Assembly (NCBI RefSeq): GCF_028863945.1
Contig: NZ_JARBEA010000012.1
Span: 1 to 52,008, forward strand
Direction of reading: 5' to 3'
Origin: Jeotgalibaca caeni
GTDB taxonomy: Bacteria; Bacillota; Bacilli; Lactobacillales; Aerococcaceae
DNA length: 52,008 nucleotides
In this document: one piece after another, positions 27,346 to 35,575 of the stretch
Layout: each line of letters opens with the position of its first letter
Position numbering within the stretch: position 1 is the stretch's first letter
Translations under genes and position numbers: made by a program
Notes under the pieces: generated by a model
What the model was told of the DNA's origin: nothing
Databases searched by the model: none
The model's input: the letters and a program-made list of their open reading frames with translations, nothing else

Positions 27346-27669
27346 ATGACAGAACATAACCATAATCACGACCATGATCATAACCATGATCATGACCATG
27401 ACCACATTACCATCGTTGACGAAAACGGTAATGAAGAGCTATACGAAATTTTATTTACGTTTGAATCCGATGACTTCGGCAAATCTTACGTATTAGTATA
27501 TCCAGCTGGAGTTCCAGAAGGAGAAGAGATTGAATTACAAGCTTACTCTTACGTGGAACAAGAAGATGGAACAGAAGGCGACTTGGAACCAATCGAAACC
27601 GAAGAAGAATGGGATATGATTGAAGAAGTTTTGAATACCTTCATGGAAGACGAAGAACTAAACGACTAG
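27346..27669 (+). CDS. yrzB: DUF1292 protein with His/Asp-rich N-terminus
   Basis: A 107-residue very acidic protein of the YrzB family, function unknown, always near ruvX and ireB. The N-terminus (residues 4-20) is a run of H-N/H-D pairs with nine histidines, then the standard domain [24 protein letters not shown]. The histidine run resembles metal-binding tails of metallochaperones, but that is only suggestive. GAGGTG precedes the ATG. Confidence 0.9.
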   Translation: MTEHNHNHDHDHNHDHDHDHITIVDENGNEELYEILFTFESDDFGKSYVLVYPAGVPEGEEIELQAYSYVEQEDGTEGDLEPIETEEEWDMIEEVLNTFMEDEELND

Positions 27670-27691
27670 AAATAAATCACTCTAACAGAAG

Positions 27692-27731
27692 ATGCCAGTA
27701 AACCACATCGGTTCACTGGCACTTCTTTTTA
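27692..27731 (+). terminator. Terminator of the ireB operon
   Basis: TGCCAGTAAACC pairs with GGTTCACTGGCA (mismatch in the middle), then a T-rich tail. Confidence 0.8.
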
Positions 27732-27815
27732 TGTCGTTTTCGGAAAATAAACAAGGACGGCAAAAAAGATTATTGCTTTTTTCGATTGTATTCTGATGAA
27801 AAATGAGATAAAACG

Positions 27816-27844
27816 TTCATTTTTAATAGTGTTTCATGTATAAT
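27816..27844 (+). promoter_or_regulatory. Promoter of mltG
   Basis: TTCATT (27816-27821) and a consensus TATAAT (27839-27844) are 17 bases apart. Confidence 0.55.
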
Positions 27845-27900
27845 GGTTTGAGTTAAGTCTACCAAAACCCGAGTAAATCGGTAAATAGGGAGGTTAGATT

Positions 27901-29097
27901 TTGGTAAAGGAAAGTACCAATCAGCCCAACAAGGAACAGGATATCGAAACCCATCCTGAAAAAAACGACAGTTATAAAAAGAGGGCGGAGGAGCGTTATG
28001 ATATGCGTCGCCGCGAGAGTTCTTTGATTAAGAAAATTGTTTTTTCGATTATCTTTATTGGTGTACTTTTACTGCTGGTGTTAGGTGTTGTAGGATACAA
28101 TTACGTAACCGGCGCGCTTGTTCCGTTAGATGAGTCGAGCGAAGAAATAAAAGAAGTAGAAATCCCAATGGGTACATCTACGAAAGGGATTGCGGAAATT
28201 TTGGAAGAGGAGTCCATCGTAAAAGATGCGACCGTATTTAATTATTATATGAAAATACAGAATGCTCCTGAATTTCAAGCTGGTTTCTATCAGCTGTCTG
28301 CTTCCATGGAACTAGATGAAATTATCGAAACTTTGGAAGTAGGAGGCACACCAACGCCTTTATCAGATGATTATAAGATTCTGGTAAAAGAAGGTGCTAC
28401 TGCGGAAGAAATTGCAGAAGAGTTTGCAGCAAAATCCGATTACACGGTAGAAGAATTTCTAAAGGTAATGGATGATGAAGCATTTGTAGCAGAGTTGATG
28501 GAAGAATTTCCTCATCTTTTGACCGATGCAGTGAAGAAAGAAGGAATTCGCCACCGTTTAGAAGGCTATCTGTTCCCAGCTACTTATGATTATCTGTCCC
28601 ATTACACCCCCGAAGACATGATTCGTACAATGGTACAAAAGACGGACGAAGTATTAAGGCAATATCGCGGGATGATTGAAAACAGCGAATTGGATTTGCA
28701 TTCCCTCTTAACCATTGCTTCTTTAGTAGAAAAAGAAGGGGTTACCTATGAAGACCGTCAAATGATTGCAGGAGTTTTCTATAATCGCCTAGCGAATGAT
28801 ATGCCTTTGCAATCTGATATCAGTATTATTTATGCATTGGAAGAGCATTTGGAGTATGTTACGATTGCCGATACGGAAGTTGATTCACCGTATAACCTGT
28901 ACCTGCATCGTGGGCTTGGACCTGGTCCATTCAATAATCCAAGTGAAGACGCCATTAAAGCAACGTTAACACCAGCAGAGACAGATTATTTTTACTTCCT
29001 AGCTGATTTAGAAACGGGAGAGGTTTACTTCTCCGAAACATTTGAAGAACATTTAGAATTACAAGACCAATACGTAGAAGATCCAAATGAAGGATAA
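27901..29097 (+). CDS. mltG: Endolytic murein transglycosylase MltG
   Basis: A membrane-anchored lytic transglycosylase (YceG-like, 398 residues) thought to terminate nascent glycan strands during elongation. A charged cytoplasmic tail of about 45 residues precedes one membrane helix (about 46-68). The extracellular part has a LysM-like region (about 75-150) and the catalytic domain with the Glu in LTIASLVEKEG, then MPLQSDISIIYAL and SPYNLYLHRGLGPGP. The start is TTG 27901, eight bases after AGGGAGG. It works with the mreBCD-directed elongation machinery. Confidence 0.93.
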   Translation: MVKESTNQPNKEQDIETHPEKNDSYKKRAEERYDMRRRESSLIKKIVFSIIFIGVLLLLVLGVVGYNYVTGALVPLDESSEEIKEVEIPMGTSTKGIAEILEEESIVKDATVFNYYMKIQNAPEFQAGFYQLSASMELDEIIETLEVGGTPTPLSDDYKILVKEGATAEEIAEEFAAKSDYTVEEFLKVMDDEAFVAELMEEFPHLLTDAVKKEGIRHRLEGYLFPATYDYLSHYTPEDMIRTMVQKTDEVLRQYRGMIENSELDLHSLLTIASLVEKEGVTYEDRQMIAGVFYNRLANDMPLQSDISIIYALEEHLEYVTIADTEVDSPYNLYLHRGLGPGPFNNPSEDAIKATLTPAETDYFYFLADLETGEVYFSETFEEHLELQDQYVEDPNEG

Positions 29098-29125
29098 GTA
29101 CTACCAGTAAGAAAGGAAATCAGCT

Positions 29126-29758
29126 ATGAAGAAACCGATTGTAATTGGGGTAACGGGGGGATCCGGTAGTGGGAAAACCTCAGTCAGCCGAGCTATTTTT
29201 GAGAAGTTTTCTGATTTATCCATCCTCTTGCTCGAGCAAGACTTTTATTATAAAGACCAAAGTCACCTACCTTTTGAGGAACGGTTGAAGACCAACTACG
29301 ATCATCCTTTTGCTTTTGACAATGACCGATTCATTCTTGACCTAGAAAGGCTAATGGCTTGGGAAGCTGTGGATCAACCGGTATATGATTATACCTTGCA
29401 TACAAGAAGCCCCCAGACCATTCACCGCGAACCAAAAGAAGTAATTATTGTAGAAGGAATCCTCATCCTTGAAGATGAACGATTGCGTAATTTAATGGAT
29501 ATCAAAGTTTATGTCGATACCGACGACGATATCCGCATCATTCGCAGAATTAAGCGCGACATTGAGGAACGGGGCAGAACACTGGACAGCGTGATTGAAC
29601 AATACTTGTCCGTTGTGAAACCAATGCATCATCAATTTGTGGAACCAACCAAAAAATTTGCCGACATCATCATTCCTGAAGGCGGCAAAAATCAAGTTGC
29701 CATCGACTTGATGACCACAAAAATCGCTTCTATTCTGACAGAAACAGAAAAAGCGTAA
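29126..29758 (+). CDS. udk: Uridine kinase
   Basis: Phosphorylates uridine and cytidine in pyrimidine salvage (210 residues). The P-loop GGSGSGKTS is at about residues 11-19, followed by [12 protein letters not shown], the NYDHPFAFD substrate segment, VEGILIL and [12 protein letters not shown] lid. It lies 28 bases after mltG, probably the same operon, an arrangement common in Lactobacillales (mltG-udk-greA). Confidence 0.96.
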   Translation: MKKPIVIGVTGGSGSGKTSVSRAIFEKFSDLSILLLEQDFYYKDQSHLPFEERLKTNYDHPFAFDNDRFILDLERLMAWEAVDQPVYDYTLHTRSPQTIHREPKEVIIVEGILILEDERLRNLMDIKVYVDTDDDIRIIRRIKRDIEERGRTLDSVIEQYLSVVKPMHHQFVEPTKKFADIIIPEGGKNQVAIDLMTTKIASILTETEKA

Positions 29759-29764
29759 AAATCA

Positions 29765-29813
29765 ATTGCTTTTTTAGACATATGGTGGTATTTTAATACC
29801 GTTATAAAGCAAT
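29765..29813 (+). other. Nested inverted repeats after udk
   Basis: Outer arms ATTGCTTT (29765-29772) and AAAGCAAT (29806-29813) enclose a perfect 14-bp palindrome GGTATTTTAATACC (29787-29800). A short T-rich stretch follows. It could be a weak terminator of udk or an operator for greA. Confidence 0.5.
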
Positions 29814-29838
29814 ACTTTTAATAAATATTACAATAGTG

Positions 29839-29880
29839 AAGAAAGTAGGGATCAGTCAGAAGACAGATGCCTGCTTTCTT
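29839..29880 (+). other. Hairpin in the greA leader
   Basis: AAGAAAGTAGG (29839-29849) pairs with CCTGCTTTCTT (29870-29880) over 11 bp including one T-G pair, with a 20-base loop. No T-run follows. It ends 44 bases before the greA start. Confidence 0.55.
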
Positions 29881-29924
29881 AAATGTATACCGAATATCAA
29901 GGAAAATACGAAGGAGATAAACAC

Positions 29925-30404
29925 ATGATTGAAAAAATGTACCCCATGACTGTTGAAGGAAAACAGAAATTGGAAGATGAATTAGAATATCTGAAAATTA
30001 CTAAAAGAAAAGAAATCGTAGAACGCATCAAAATTGCGAGAAGCTATGGGGACTTATCTGAAAACTCTGAATATGAGTCTGCAAAAGACGAGCAAGCATT
30101 CGTAGAGGGACGTATTTCTACTCTTGAAAAAATGATTCGTTTTGCGGAAATCATCGATGATACAAATGTGGAAGAAGACGTTGTTTCATTAGGAAGAACC
30201 GTAACATTTGTAGAGCTTCCAGATGAAGAGGAAGAAACTTATTCCATCGTCGGCAGTGCAGAAGCAAACCCATTAGAAGGAAAAATTTCCAACGACTCCC
30301 CCATTGCAAAAGCTTTGCTAGGGAAAAGAGTGGGCGATGAAGTTTCCATTGCGACTCCTGGTGGAGACATGCAAGTGAAAATCGTTAACGTAGGAATGAT
30401 TTAA
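29925..30404 (+). CDS. greA: Transcription elongation factor GreA
   Basis: Rescues backtracked RNA polymerase by stimulating transcript cleavage (159 residues). The N-terminal coiled coil carries the conserved acidic tip [10 protein letters not shown], and the C-terminal FKBP-like domain has [15 protein letters not shown] and [17 protein letters not shown] 29925 follows AAGGAGATAA by five bases and gives the usual N-terminus; the ATG at 29883 lies in the leader hairpin region and adds 14 atypical residues. Confidence 0.96.
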   Translation: MIEKMYPMTVEGKQKLEDELEYLKITKRKEIVERIKIARSYGDLSENSEYESAKDEQAFVEGRISTLEKMIRFAEIIDDTNVEEDVVSLGRTVTFVELPDEEEETYSIVGSAEANPLEGKISNDSPIAKALLGKRVGDEVSIATPGGDMQVKIVNVGMI

Positions 30405-30413
30405 TCAAGAAAT

Positions 30414-30455
30414 AAAAAGATTCAGAAGCGAATAAGTCGTTCTGAATCTTTTTTT
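30414..30455 (+). terminator. Terminator after greA
   Basis: AAAAAGATTCAGAA and TTCTGAATCTTTTT arms around a 12-base loop. Confidence 0.92.
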
Positions 30456-30465
30456 CTTGAAAGAA

Positions 30466-30535
30466 AGTCAGCCTTTAGACGGAGAGCGAGTTGGGACTTT
30501 TGCTCCCGCCCAAACAACGAATATTCCGCTATAAT
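30466..30535 (+). promoter_or_regulatory. liaFSR promoter region with possible LiaR site
   Basis: A consensus TATAAT (30530-30535) has no recognisable -35 at 16-18 bases, typical of activator-dependent promoters. GTC-N8-GAC (30467-30480) lies about 62-76 bases upstream of the expected start, where LiaR sites sit in Bacillus. The site call is inference. Confidence 0.4.
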
Positions 30536-30562
30536 AAAAGGAAAAAGACAGGAGGGAACAGA

Positions 30563-31297
30563 ATGAAAAAAACAAGACTACGATTATTTCTCCTGCTTGA
30601 AGGAGCACTATTCCTATTAAACATCTTCGAACTGATTCATAACTGGGATTTACTATTAGTTATTCTATTTGGAGCCGTCCTCATTATGACAAATAAAAAG
30701 CGCGTCCACCGGCAAAACATGCTGTATTGGACGGGTTGGTTTTTGATTGCCTTGAGTATTCTTTCCACTTTCACCATCTGGCTCATGCTAGGTCTGCTTC
30801 TGGTTTATGCAGTCTTTAATGGCGGCAGTATTCTGGAAAACTTCCATTTTCATGCATTTGATAGCTTTCCATGGAAGAAAAAAAACTATGTGGGAGTAAC
30901 GGTCAAGGAACCGGCCAAACATAGTGGGAAAAGAAAAAAACAAAAATGGGTAGGCGGCACGCATGTTGGGGAGCATGTCTATGAATGGGATGATATGAAT
31001 ATCTCTGTGTTTATGGGAGATTCAATCATTGATCTCGGAAATACCTTGCTTCCTAATAAAGAAAACGTCGTGTTAATCCGTAAAGGAATCGGGCAAACCC
31101 GTGTAATCGTACCCAAAGGAGTAGGGGTGTCTTTGCAACACTCGGCATTGCAAGGGAAGGTGATCTTTAATCAAGAACCTTATCCATTGCAAAATGAAAC
31201 ACTTACCTTGTACAGTTCGGATTACGATACCGCTACACGTACCATCAAGTTAGTCTCGAATACCTTACTAGGAGATTTCGAGGTGATTTACTTATGA
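30563..31297 (+). CDS. liaF: LiaF, membrane inhibitor/sensor of the Lia stress system
   Basis: LiaF (244 residues) holds the LiaSR two-component system inactive until cell-envelope antibiotics act. Three or four membrane helices occupy about residues 8-100, followed by a soluble domain of the LiaF/VraT C-terminal type (FMGDSIIDLGNTLLP, TRVIVPKGVGVSLQHSALQG). ATG 30563 is eight bases after AGGAGGG; the frame continues upstream without support. It overlaps liaS by four bases. Confidence 0.93.
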   Translation: MKKTRLRLFLLLEGALFLLNIFELIHNWDLLLVILFGAVLIMTNKKRVHRQNMLYWTGWFLIALSILSTFTIWLMLGLLLVYAVFNGGSILENFHFHAFDSFPWKKKNYVGVTVKEPAKHSGKRKKQKWVGGTHVGEHVYEWDDMNISVFMGDSIIDLGNTLLPNKENVVLIRKGIGQTRVIVPKGVGVSLQHSALQGKVIFNQEPYPLQNETLTLYSSDYDTATRTIKLVSNTLLGDFEVIYL

Positions 31298-32343
31298 GAC
31301 AGAAAAATTTTCTGAAGTTGTTTTTTACTATTTTCGTCGTTCTCTCACTCGTCGTGGCTACTACGATCTTTTCGCTGCGCCCGACGTTTTCTTGGTCAGA
31401 CTTATGGAGTCCGGAAAACTTTCGGGTACCGGTGCTTCTCTTTATGGGGACTGTTGTTTTCTTCTTATCGCTTATCTTTTCATGGGTAATCCAGTATAAT
31501 TTACTTAAACGGGAAAGAGCCATGGCTGAGAATCTTCACCGATTGAATGTTGGTAATTATACGCAGCCAATTGAGCCAGATGAATCGAACAAGCCTTTTT
31601 TCATGGGAGAAGACTATGCTAATTCTTATGAAGAAATGGAAAATTTACGTTTGAAGTTGATTCAGTTATCTCGTGAAGTGCAAGAATTAAGCAGTGTGCC
31701 GAGAATGGTTGGGAATGAAACCAAAGAACAAATTCTAGAGGAAGAACGGCATCGCATTGCGCGTGAACTGCATGACTCTGTGAGCCAGCAACTATTCGCA
31801 GCGATGATGATGCTTTCTGCTCTGAATGAAAAAAAGGATACGCTCCCGGAAAACATCCAGAAGCCCTTGCGGTTGATTGAATCGATTGTGAACGAATCCC
31901 AATCTGAAATGCGTGCGTTGCTCTTACATTTACGTCCAGTTAAACTGGAAGGGAAGACCTTGAAAAAAGGAATTGAGCAATTATTAGTCGAGCTTCGTAC
32001 AAAAGTTCAGATGAATTTGAAATGGGAAATTTCACCAATTGACACCATCCCAGGAATTGAAGATCATTTATTCCGGATTGCGCAGGAGTTGCTTTCCAAT
32101 ACGTTGCGGCATGCAAAGGCAAAAAATCTAGAAGTCTATCTTCAACAAAATGAACAAGAAATTAATCTACGAATGTTCGATGACGGAGTTGGTTTTGATA
32201 CCTCTGTTGAGAAATCGGGCAGTTATGGCTTGATGAATATTCGTGAGCGTGTAAGTGGGTTAGGGGGCACCTGTAAAATCATCAGCTTTCCTCAACAAGG
32301 AACGATTGTGGATATTCGGATACCCAACACCATGAATGATTGA
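31294..32343 (+). CDS. liaS: LiaS sensor histidine kinase
   Basis: A NarL-type (HisKA_3) kinase of 349 residues that senses envelope stress with LiaF. Membrane helices lie at about residues 8-28 and 45-68 with a very short outer loop, the intramembrane-sensing architecture. The phosphoacceptor is His160 in RIARELHDSVSQQ. The ATPase domain follows with QELLSNTLRHAKA (N-box), DDGVGFD (G1) and GSYGLMNIRERV (G2). Confidence 0.95.
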   Translation: MRQKNFLKLFFTIFVVLSLVVATTIFSLRPTFSWSDLWSPENFRVPVLLFMGTVVFFLSLIFSWVIQYNLLKRERAMAENLHRLNVGNYTQPIEPDESNKPFFMGEDYANSYEEMENLRLKLIQLSREVQELSSVPRMVGNETKEQILEEERHRIARELHDSVSQQLFAAMMMLSALNEKKDTLPENIQKPLRLIESIVNESQSEMRALLLHLRPVKLEGKTLKKGIEQLLVELRTKVQMNLKWEISPIDTIPGIEDHLFRIAQELLSNTLRHAKAKNLEVYLQQNEQEINLRMFDDGVGFDTSVEKSGSYGLMNIRERVSGLGGTCKIISFPQQGTIVDIRIPNTMND

Positions 32344-32357
32344 GGAGGCGTTGAAAG

Positions 32358-32990
32358 GTGATTCGTGTGTTAATTGTGGACGACCATGAGATGGTCCGAT
32401 TAGGCTATTCAGCCTATCTCTCCATTCAAGATGACATTGAAGTGGTTGGCGAAAGTGAAAACGGTAAAATAGGTTGGGAAATGGCATTGGATTTACGGCC
32501 TGATGTGATCTTAATGGATTTAGTAATGGATGTAATGGATGGGATTGAAGCAACAAAAGCAATTTTAGCCGATTGGCCCGAAGCGAAAATTATTATTGTT
32601 ACCAGTTTTATTGATGATGAGAAAGTGTATCCTGCCTTGGAAGCAGGAGCAGCCGGGTATATGCTGAAGACCTCTTCAGCGAGTGAAATTGCTAGAGCCA
32701 TTCGCTCTACCTTTCAAGGTGAACGTGTTTTAGAACCAGAAGTTACGGATAAGATGTTGGATAAGCTGACAAAGAAGAGCGTTCATTATCCGCACGAAGA
32801 TCTAACTGCACGTGAAATGGAAGTCCTGCTCTTAATTGCGCAAGGGCATTCCAATCAAGAGATTGCGGATCAATTATTTATCACTCTTAAAACAGTAAAA
32901 ACCCATGTTTCAAATATTCTTTCCAAGCTAGAAGTGGAGGACCGTACCCAAGCAGCAATTTATTCTTTCAAACATCAGTTAATTGAGTAG
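32358..32990 (+). CDS. liaR: LiaR response regulator
   Basis: A NarL/LuxR-type regulator (210 residues) activated by LiaS; in Enterococcus it governs daptomycin and peptide-antibiotic responses. The receiver has DDHEMV near residue 9 and phosphoacceptor Asp54 in [12 protein letters not shown]. The LuxR helix-turn-helix covers about 148-205 ([20 protein letters not shown]). GTG 32358 follows GAGGAGG and AAAGG. Confidence 0.95.
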   Translation: MIRVLIVDDHEMVRLGYSAYLSIQDDIEVVGESENGKIGWEMALDLRPDVILMDLVMDVMDGIEATKAILADWPEAKIIIVTSFIDDEKVYPALEAGAAGYMLKTSSASEIARAIRSTFQGERVLEPEVTDKMLDKLTKKSVHYPHEDLTAREMEVLLLIAQGHSNQEIADQLFITLKTVKTHVSNILSKLEVEDRTQAAIYSFKHQLIE

Positions 32991-33009
32991 TCAATGAGAT
33001 GCAATCTAT

Positions 33010-33035
33010 TAACACAGTTCAAATTTACTGTGTTA
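33010..33035 (+). promoter_or_regulatory. Palindromic operator upstream of HesB-like gene
   Basis: TAACACAG (33010-33017) and CTGTGTTA (33028-33035) flank 10 bases. It lies between a possible -35 TTAACA (33009-33014) and -10 TATGAT (33034-33039), with a 19-base spacer. Confidence 0.5.
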
Positions 33036-33099
33036 TGATGAAGATAAGAATCGTGTTACTGCGAGAGGAGGAGTCGGAATTATTCCGGCGTGTACAAAT

Positions 33100-33399
33100 A
33101 TGGAAATTAAAGTTACTGAAAAAGCACAAAAATGGTTTGAAAGTGAATTAGGTGTCAGTGAAGGCAGAGGGGTTCGTTTCTTAGGGAAAGTCTACGGAAA
33201 AAGTCAGATTCATGAAGGTTTTTCGATTGCTCTTGAAGTCGTAGAACCGAAAAATCCAATTGCGATGACGACGCTCAATGGGATTTCTTATTTTGTTGAT
33301 GCTGCTGATGATTGGTTTTTTAATGGGTATGATTTAGAAGTTTCCTTTGACGAACAAAACAACGAACCTGAATATATTTTCCACGAAATAAAAGCCTAA
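33100..33399 (+). CDS. HesB/YneR family iron-sulfur assembly-like protein
   Basis: A 99-residue protein of the HesB-like (YneR) type, with the fold phrases VTEKAQKWFESELG, RGVRFLGKVYG and GISYFVDAADDWFF. It contains no cysteine, so it lacks the three ligands of true A-type Fe-S carriers; the function of this branch is unknown. The best ribosome-binding sequence GGAGGAG (33067-33073) is 26 bases before ATG 33100. A small hairpin between them may bring them together, or translation may start at an in-frame ATT (33079 or 33082). Confidence 0.8.
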   Translation: MEIKVTEKAQKWFESELGVSEGRGVRFLGKVYGKSQIHEGFSIALEVVEPKNPIAMTTLNGISYFVDAADDWFFNGYDLEVSFDEQNNEPEYIFHEIKA

Positions 33400-33401
33400 T
33401 C

Positions 33402-33456
33402 AAAAAGAGAAGCAGGTAGGTCTCCCAGTAAGGGAAATCTATCTGCTTCTCTTTTT
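33402..33456. terminator. Bidirectional terminator between HesB-like gene and rnjA
   Basis: AAAAAGAGAAGCAG and CTGCTTCTCTTTTT arms serve both converging genes. Confidence 0.9.
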
Positions 33457-33460
33457 AGAA

Positions 33461-35137
33461 TTATAACGGCATAACAACCGGTACAATCATAGGACGACGT
33501 TCGGTTCTTTCATATAAGAAAGGTTGAACAGTCGAAGTAATCGCATCTCGCAATTGTTTTTCAGTGACTTTACCTTCTGCATTCAGTACTTGTTTTATTT
33601 CGTGTTTAATCATCGATTGAGCTTCACTGATCAGGTCACCTGATTCACGCATGTAGATGAATCCACGTGACAAGATGTCAGGGCCAGCTGCCAATTGTTT
33701 TTGTTTGAAGTCAACGGTAAGAACAATCACTACAAGGCCGTCTTGAGAAAGGATATGGCGGTCACGCAAGACAATATTGCCGATGTCCCCAATTCCTTTC
33801 CCATCAATGTAAACATCCATCGCAGGGAAACTACCCGCTTCACGTGCACTTTCATTGGTTAGGGCAAGTACATCACCATTATTTAGGATAAAGGAATTTT
33901 CTTTTGGAATCCCACATTGTTCTGCAAGACCAGCATGGATTTTCAACATCCGGAATTCCCCATGAACCGGCATGAAGTACTTCGGTTTCATTAGACGCAA
34001 CATCAGTTTTTGTTCCTGTTGTCCGCCGTGACCGGAAGTATGGACGTTATTTACTTTCCCATGAATCACTTTTGCGCCAGCTTCTAACAGCTGGTTGATT
34101 ACTCGGTTGACACTGGTGGTGTTACCTGGAATCGGTGAGCTGGAGAAAATAACCGTATCGCCTGGTTGGATGGTAATCTGGCGGTGAGTACCATTGGCAA
34201 TTCTACTTAGAGCAGCCATTGGTTCTCCTTGCGCACCTGTACAAATAATCATAACCTTATCAGCAGGGTACTGGTTAATTTCGCGTCCATCGATGAAGGT
34301 ATCATCTGGAGCGTGAATGTAGCCCAATTCCCGAGCCGTGCGGAATGAATTTTCCATACTTCTACCAAAAATAGCTAATTTTCTTCCTGATGCAATCGCA
34401 ACTTCCGTCACTTGTTGTAGACGAGAAATATTGGAAGCAAAAGAAGCGAAAATAATTCTTCCTTCTACACGTTGAATAATGTTCGAGATGGATTTCCCGA
34501 CAACTTGTTCCGATTGTGTAAAGTTCGGTACTTCAGCATTTGTACTATCACTCATTAAGAGAAGCACACCTTCATCACCAAGCTGAGCCATCCAGTGTAA
34601 GTCTGCTGTTTTCCCATCAACAGGTGTCCAGTCAAACTTAAAGTCACCGGTGAAGACAATATTACCAGGTGGTGTTTTCACTACGATTCCGCGTGTATCT
34701 GGAATACTGTGATTCGTACGGAAGAAGCTAACGCTTGTTTTGCGGAACTTAATGACGGTGTCATCTTTGATTTCATGCAAAACGGCATCGCGCAATAGGC
34801 CGTGCTCTTCTAACTTGTTCCGAATCAATGCTAAGGCAATTTCACCCGCATAAATGGGTACATTTAATTCTTTTAGCAAATAAGGAACTCCCCCGATATG
34901 GTCTTCGTGACCATGGGTGATAAACAAGCCCTTAATTTTGTGTTTGTTTTGAACAAGATAGGTGTAATCTGGGATGACATAGTCTATCCCTAATAAATCA
35001 TCTTCGGGGAACATAATACCGGAATCAAGAATTAGTAACTCATCTTGATATTGGACGGCATACATGTTCTTACCGATTTCCCCTAACCCCCCCAGGGCAA
35101 AAACGCCTACCTCATTATTGCGAACGTTGGGTTTCAT
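33461..35137 (-). CDS. rnjA: Ribonuclease J1
   Basis: A metallo-beta-lactamase/beta-CASP ribonuclease (558 residues) with 5'-3' exonuclease and endonuclease activity, central to mRNA decay and rRNA maturation in Firmicutes. The zinc motif is [11 protein letters not shown] (HxHxDH), followed by [32 protein letters not shown] and the beta-[14 protein letters not shown] and [10 protein letters not shown]. It overlaps rpoY by four bases on the same strand. Confidence 0.96.
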   Translation of the reverse strand: MKPNVRNNEVGVFALGGLGEIGKNMYAVQYQDELLILDSGIMFPEDDLLGIDYVIPDYTYLVQNKHKIKGLFITHGHEDHIGGVPYLLKELNVPIYAGEIALALIRNKLEEHGLLRDAVLHEIKDDTVIKFRKTSVSFFRTNHSIPDTRGIVVKTPPGNIVFTGDFKFDWTPVDGKTADLHWMAQLGDEGVLLLMSDSTNAEVPNFTQSEQVVGKSISNIIQRVEGRIIFASFASNISRLQQVTEVAIASGRKLAIFGRSMENSFRTARELGYIHAPDDTFIDGREINQYPADKVMIICTGAQGEPMAALSRIANGTHRQITIQPGDTVIFSSSPIPGNTTSVNRVINQLLEAGAKVIHGKVNNVHTSGHGGQQEQKLMLRLMKPKYFMPVHGEFRMLKIHAGLAEQCGIPKENSFILNNGDVLALTNESAREAGSFPAMDVYIDGKGIGDIGNIVLRDRHILSQDGLVVIVLTVDFKQKQLAAGPDILSRGFIYMRESGDLISEAQSMIKHEIKQVLNAEGKVTEKQLRDAITSTVQPFLYERTERRPMIVPVVMPL

Positions 35138-35352
35138 TGTGGGAACTCCGTGATTTGGAAGTTTGGACTGTTTTGTTCATACTCCAAATGTTTTCCTTCT
35201 ACTGGTTGGACAAACTCAATATTGTAGGGGGTATGTTCATCCAATATTCTACGTGCTTCAACCACGCTTTCTGCTTTCATATAAAGGGATTGCGTTGTTT
35301 CCCGAGTAGGAACCTCAAATTTGTTTTCTTGGTACGTTACTTTAAATAACAT
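35134..35352 (-). CDS. rpoY: RNA polymerase epsilon subunit
   Basis: RpoY (72 residues, DUF1447/YkzG) is a small accessory subunit of RNA polymerase in Firmicutes. The sequence starts [18 protein letters not shown] and has [19 protein letters not shown] and YNIEFVQPV, the usual pattern. The ATGA overlap with rnjA is the conserved arrangement and links transcription to RNA decay genes. Confidence 0.95.
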   Translation of the reverse strand: MLFKVTYQENKFEVPTRETTQSLYMKAESVVEARRILDEHTPYNIEFVQPVEGKHLEYEQNSPNFQITEFPQ

Positions 35353-35422
35353 GTATCATCACTCCTGTATTTCTATATTAATTTCGCATTGAAAAAACAA
35401 CATCATTCCAAACTGGTCCATT

Positions 35423-35441
35423 ATTGTATTTTCTATACAAT
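35423..35441 (-). promoter_or_regulatory. Palindrome in the rpoY/ABC intergenic region
   Basis: ATTGTAT and ATACAAT flank TTTCT on the plus strand. The minus strand TACAAT (35423-35428) may serve as the -10 of rpoY-rnjA. No convincing -35 is seen. Confidence 0.3.
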
Positions 35442-35575
35442 TCTCTTTTCAGTTTACCACAAACCGTGTCCTTTGGCATAACTTTCTCTTCTTCTTTCCA
35501 ATTTTAAGTAGACCTTTCTGTGGAGATTGGTTAGAATAGATAGATATAATTTGTTAAACAATGGGGGCGTCATGC

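Noticed and set aside
33061-33100. tRNA-like or riboswitch element before the HesB-like gene
   Set aside because: Only one short hairpin is present; no cloverleaf or known aptamer pattern.
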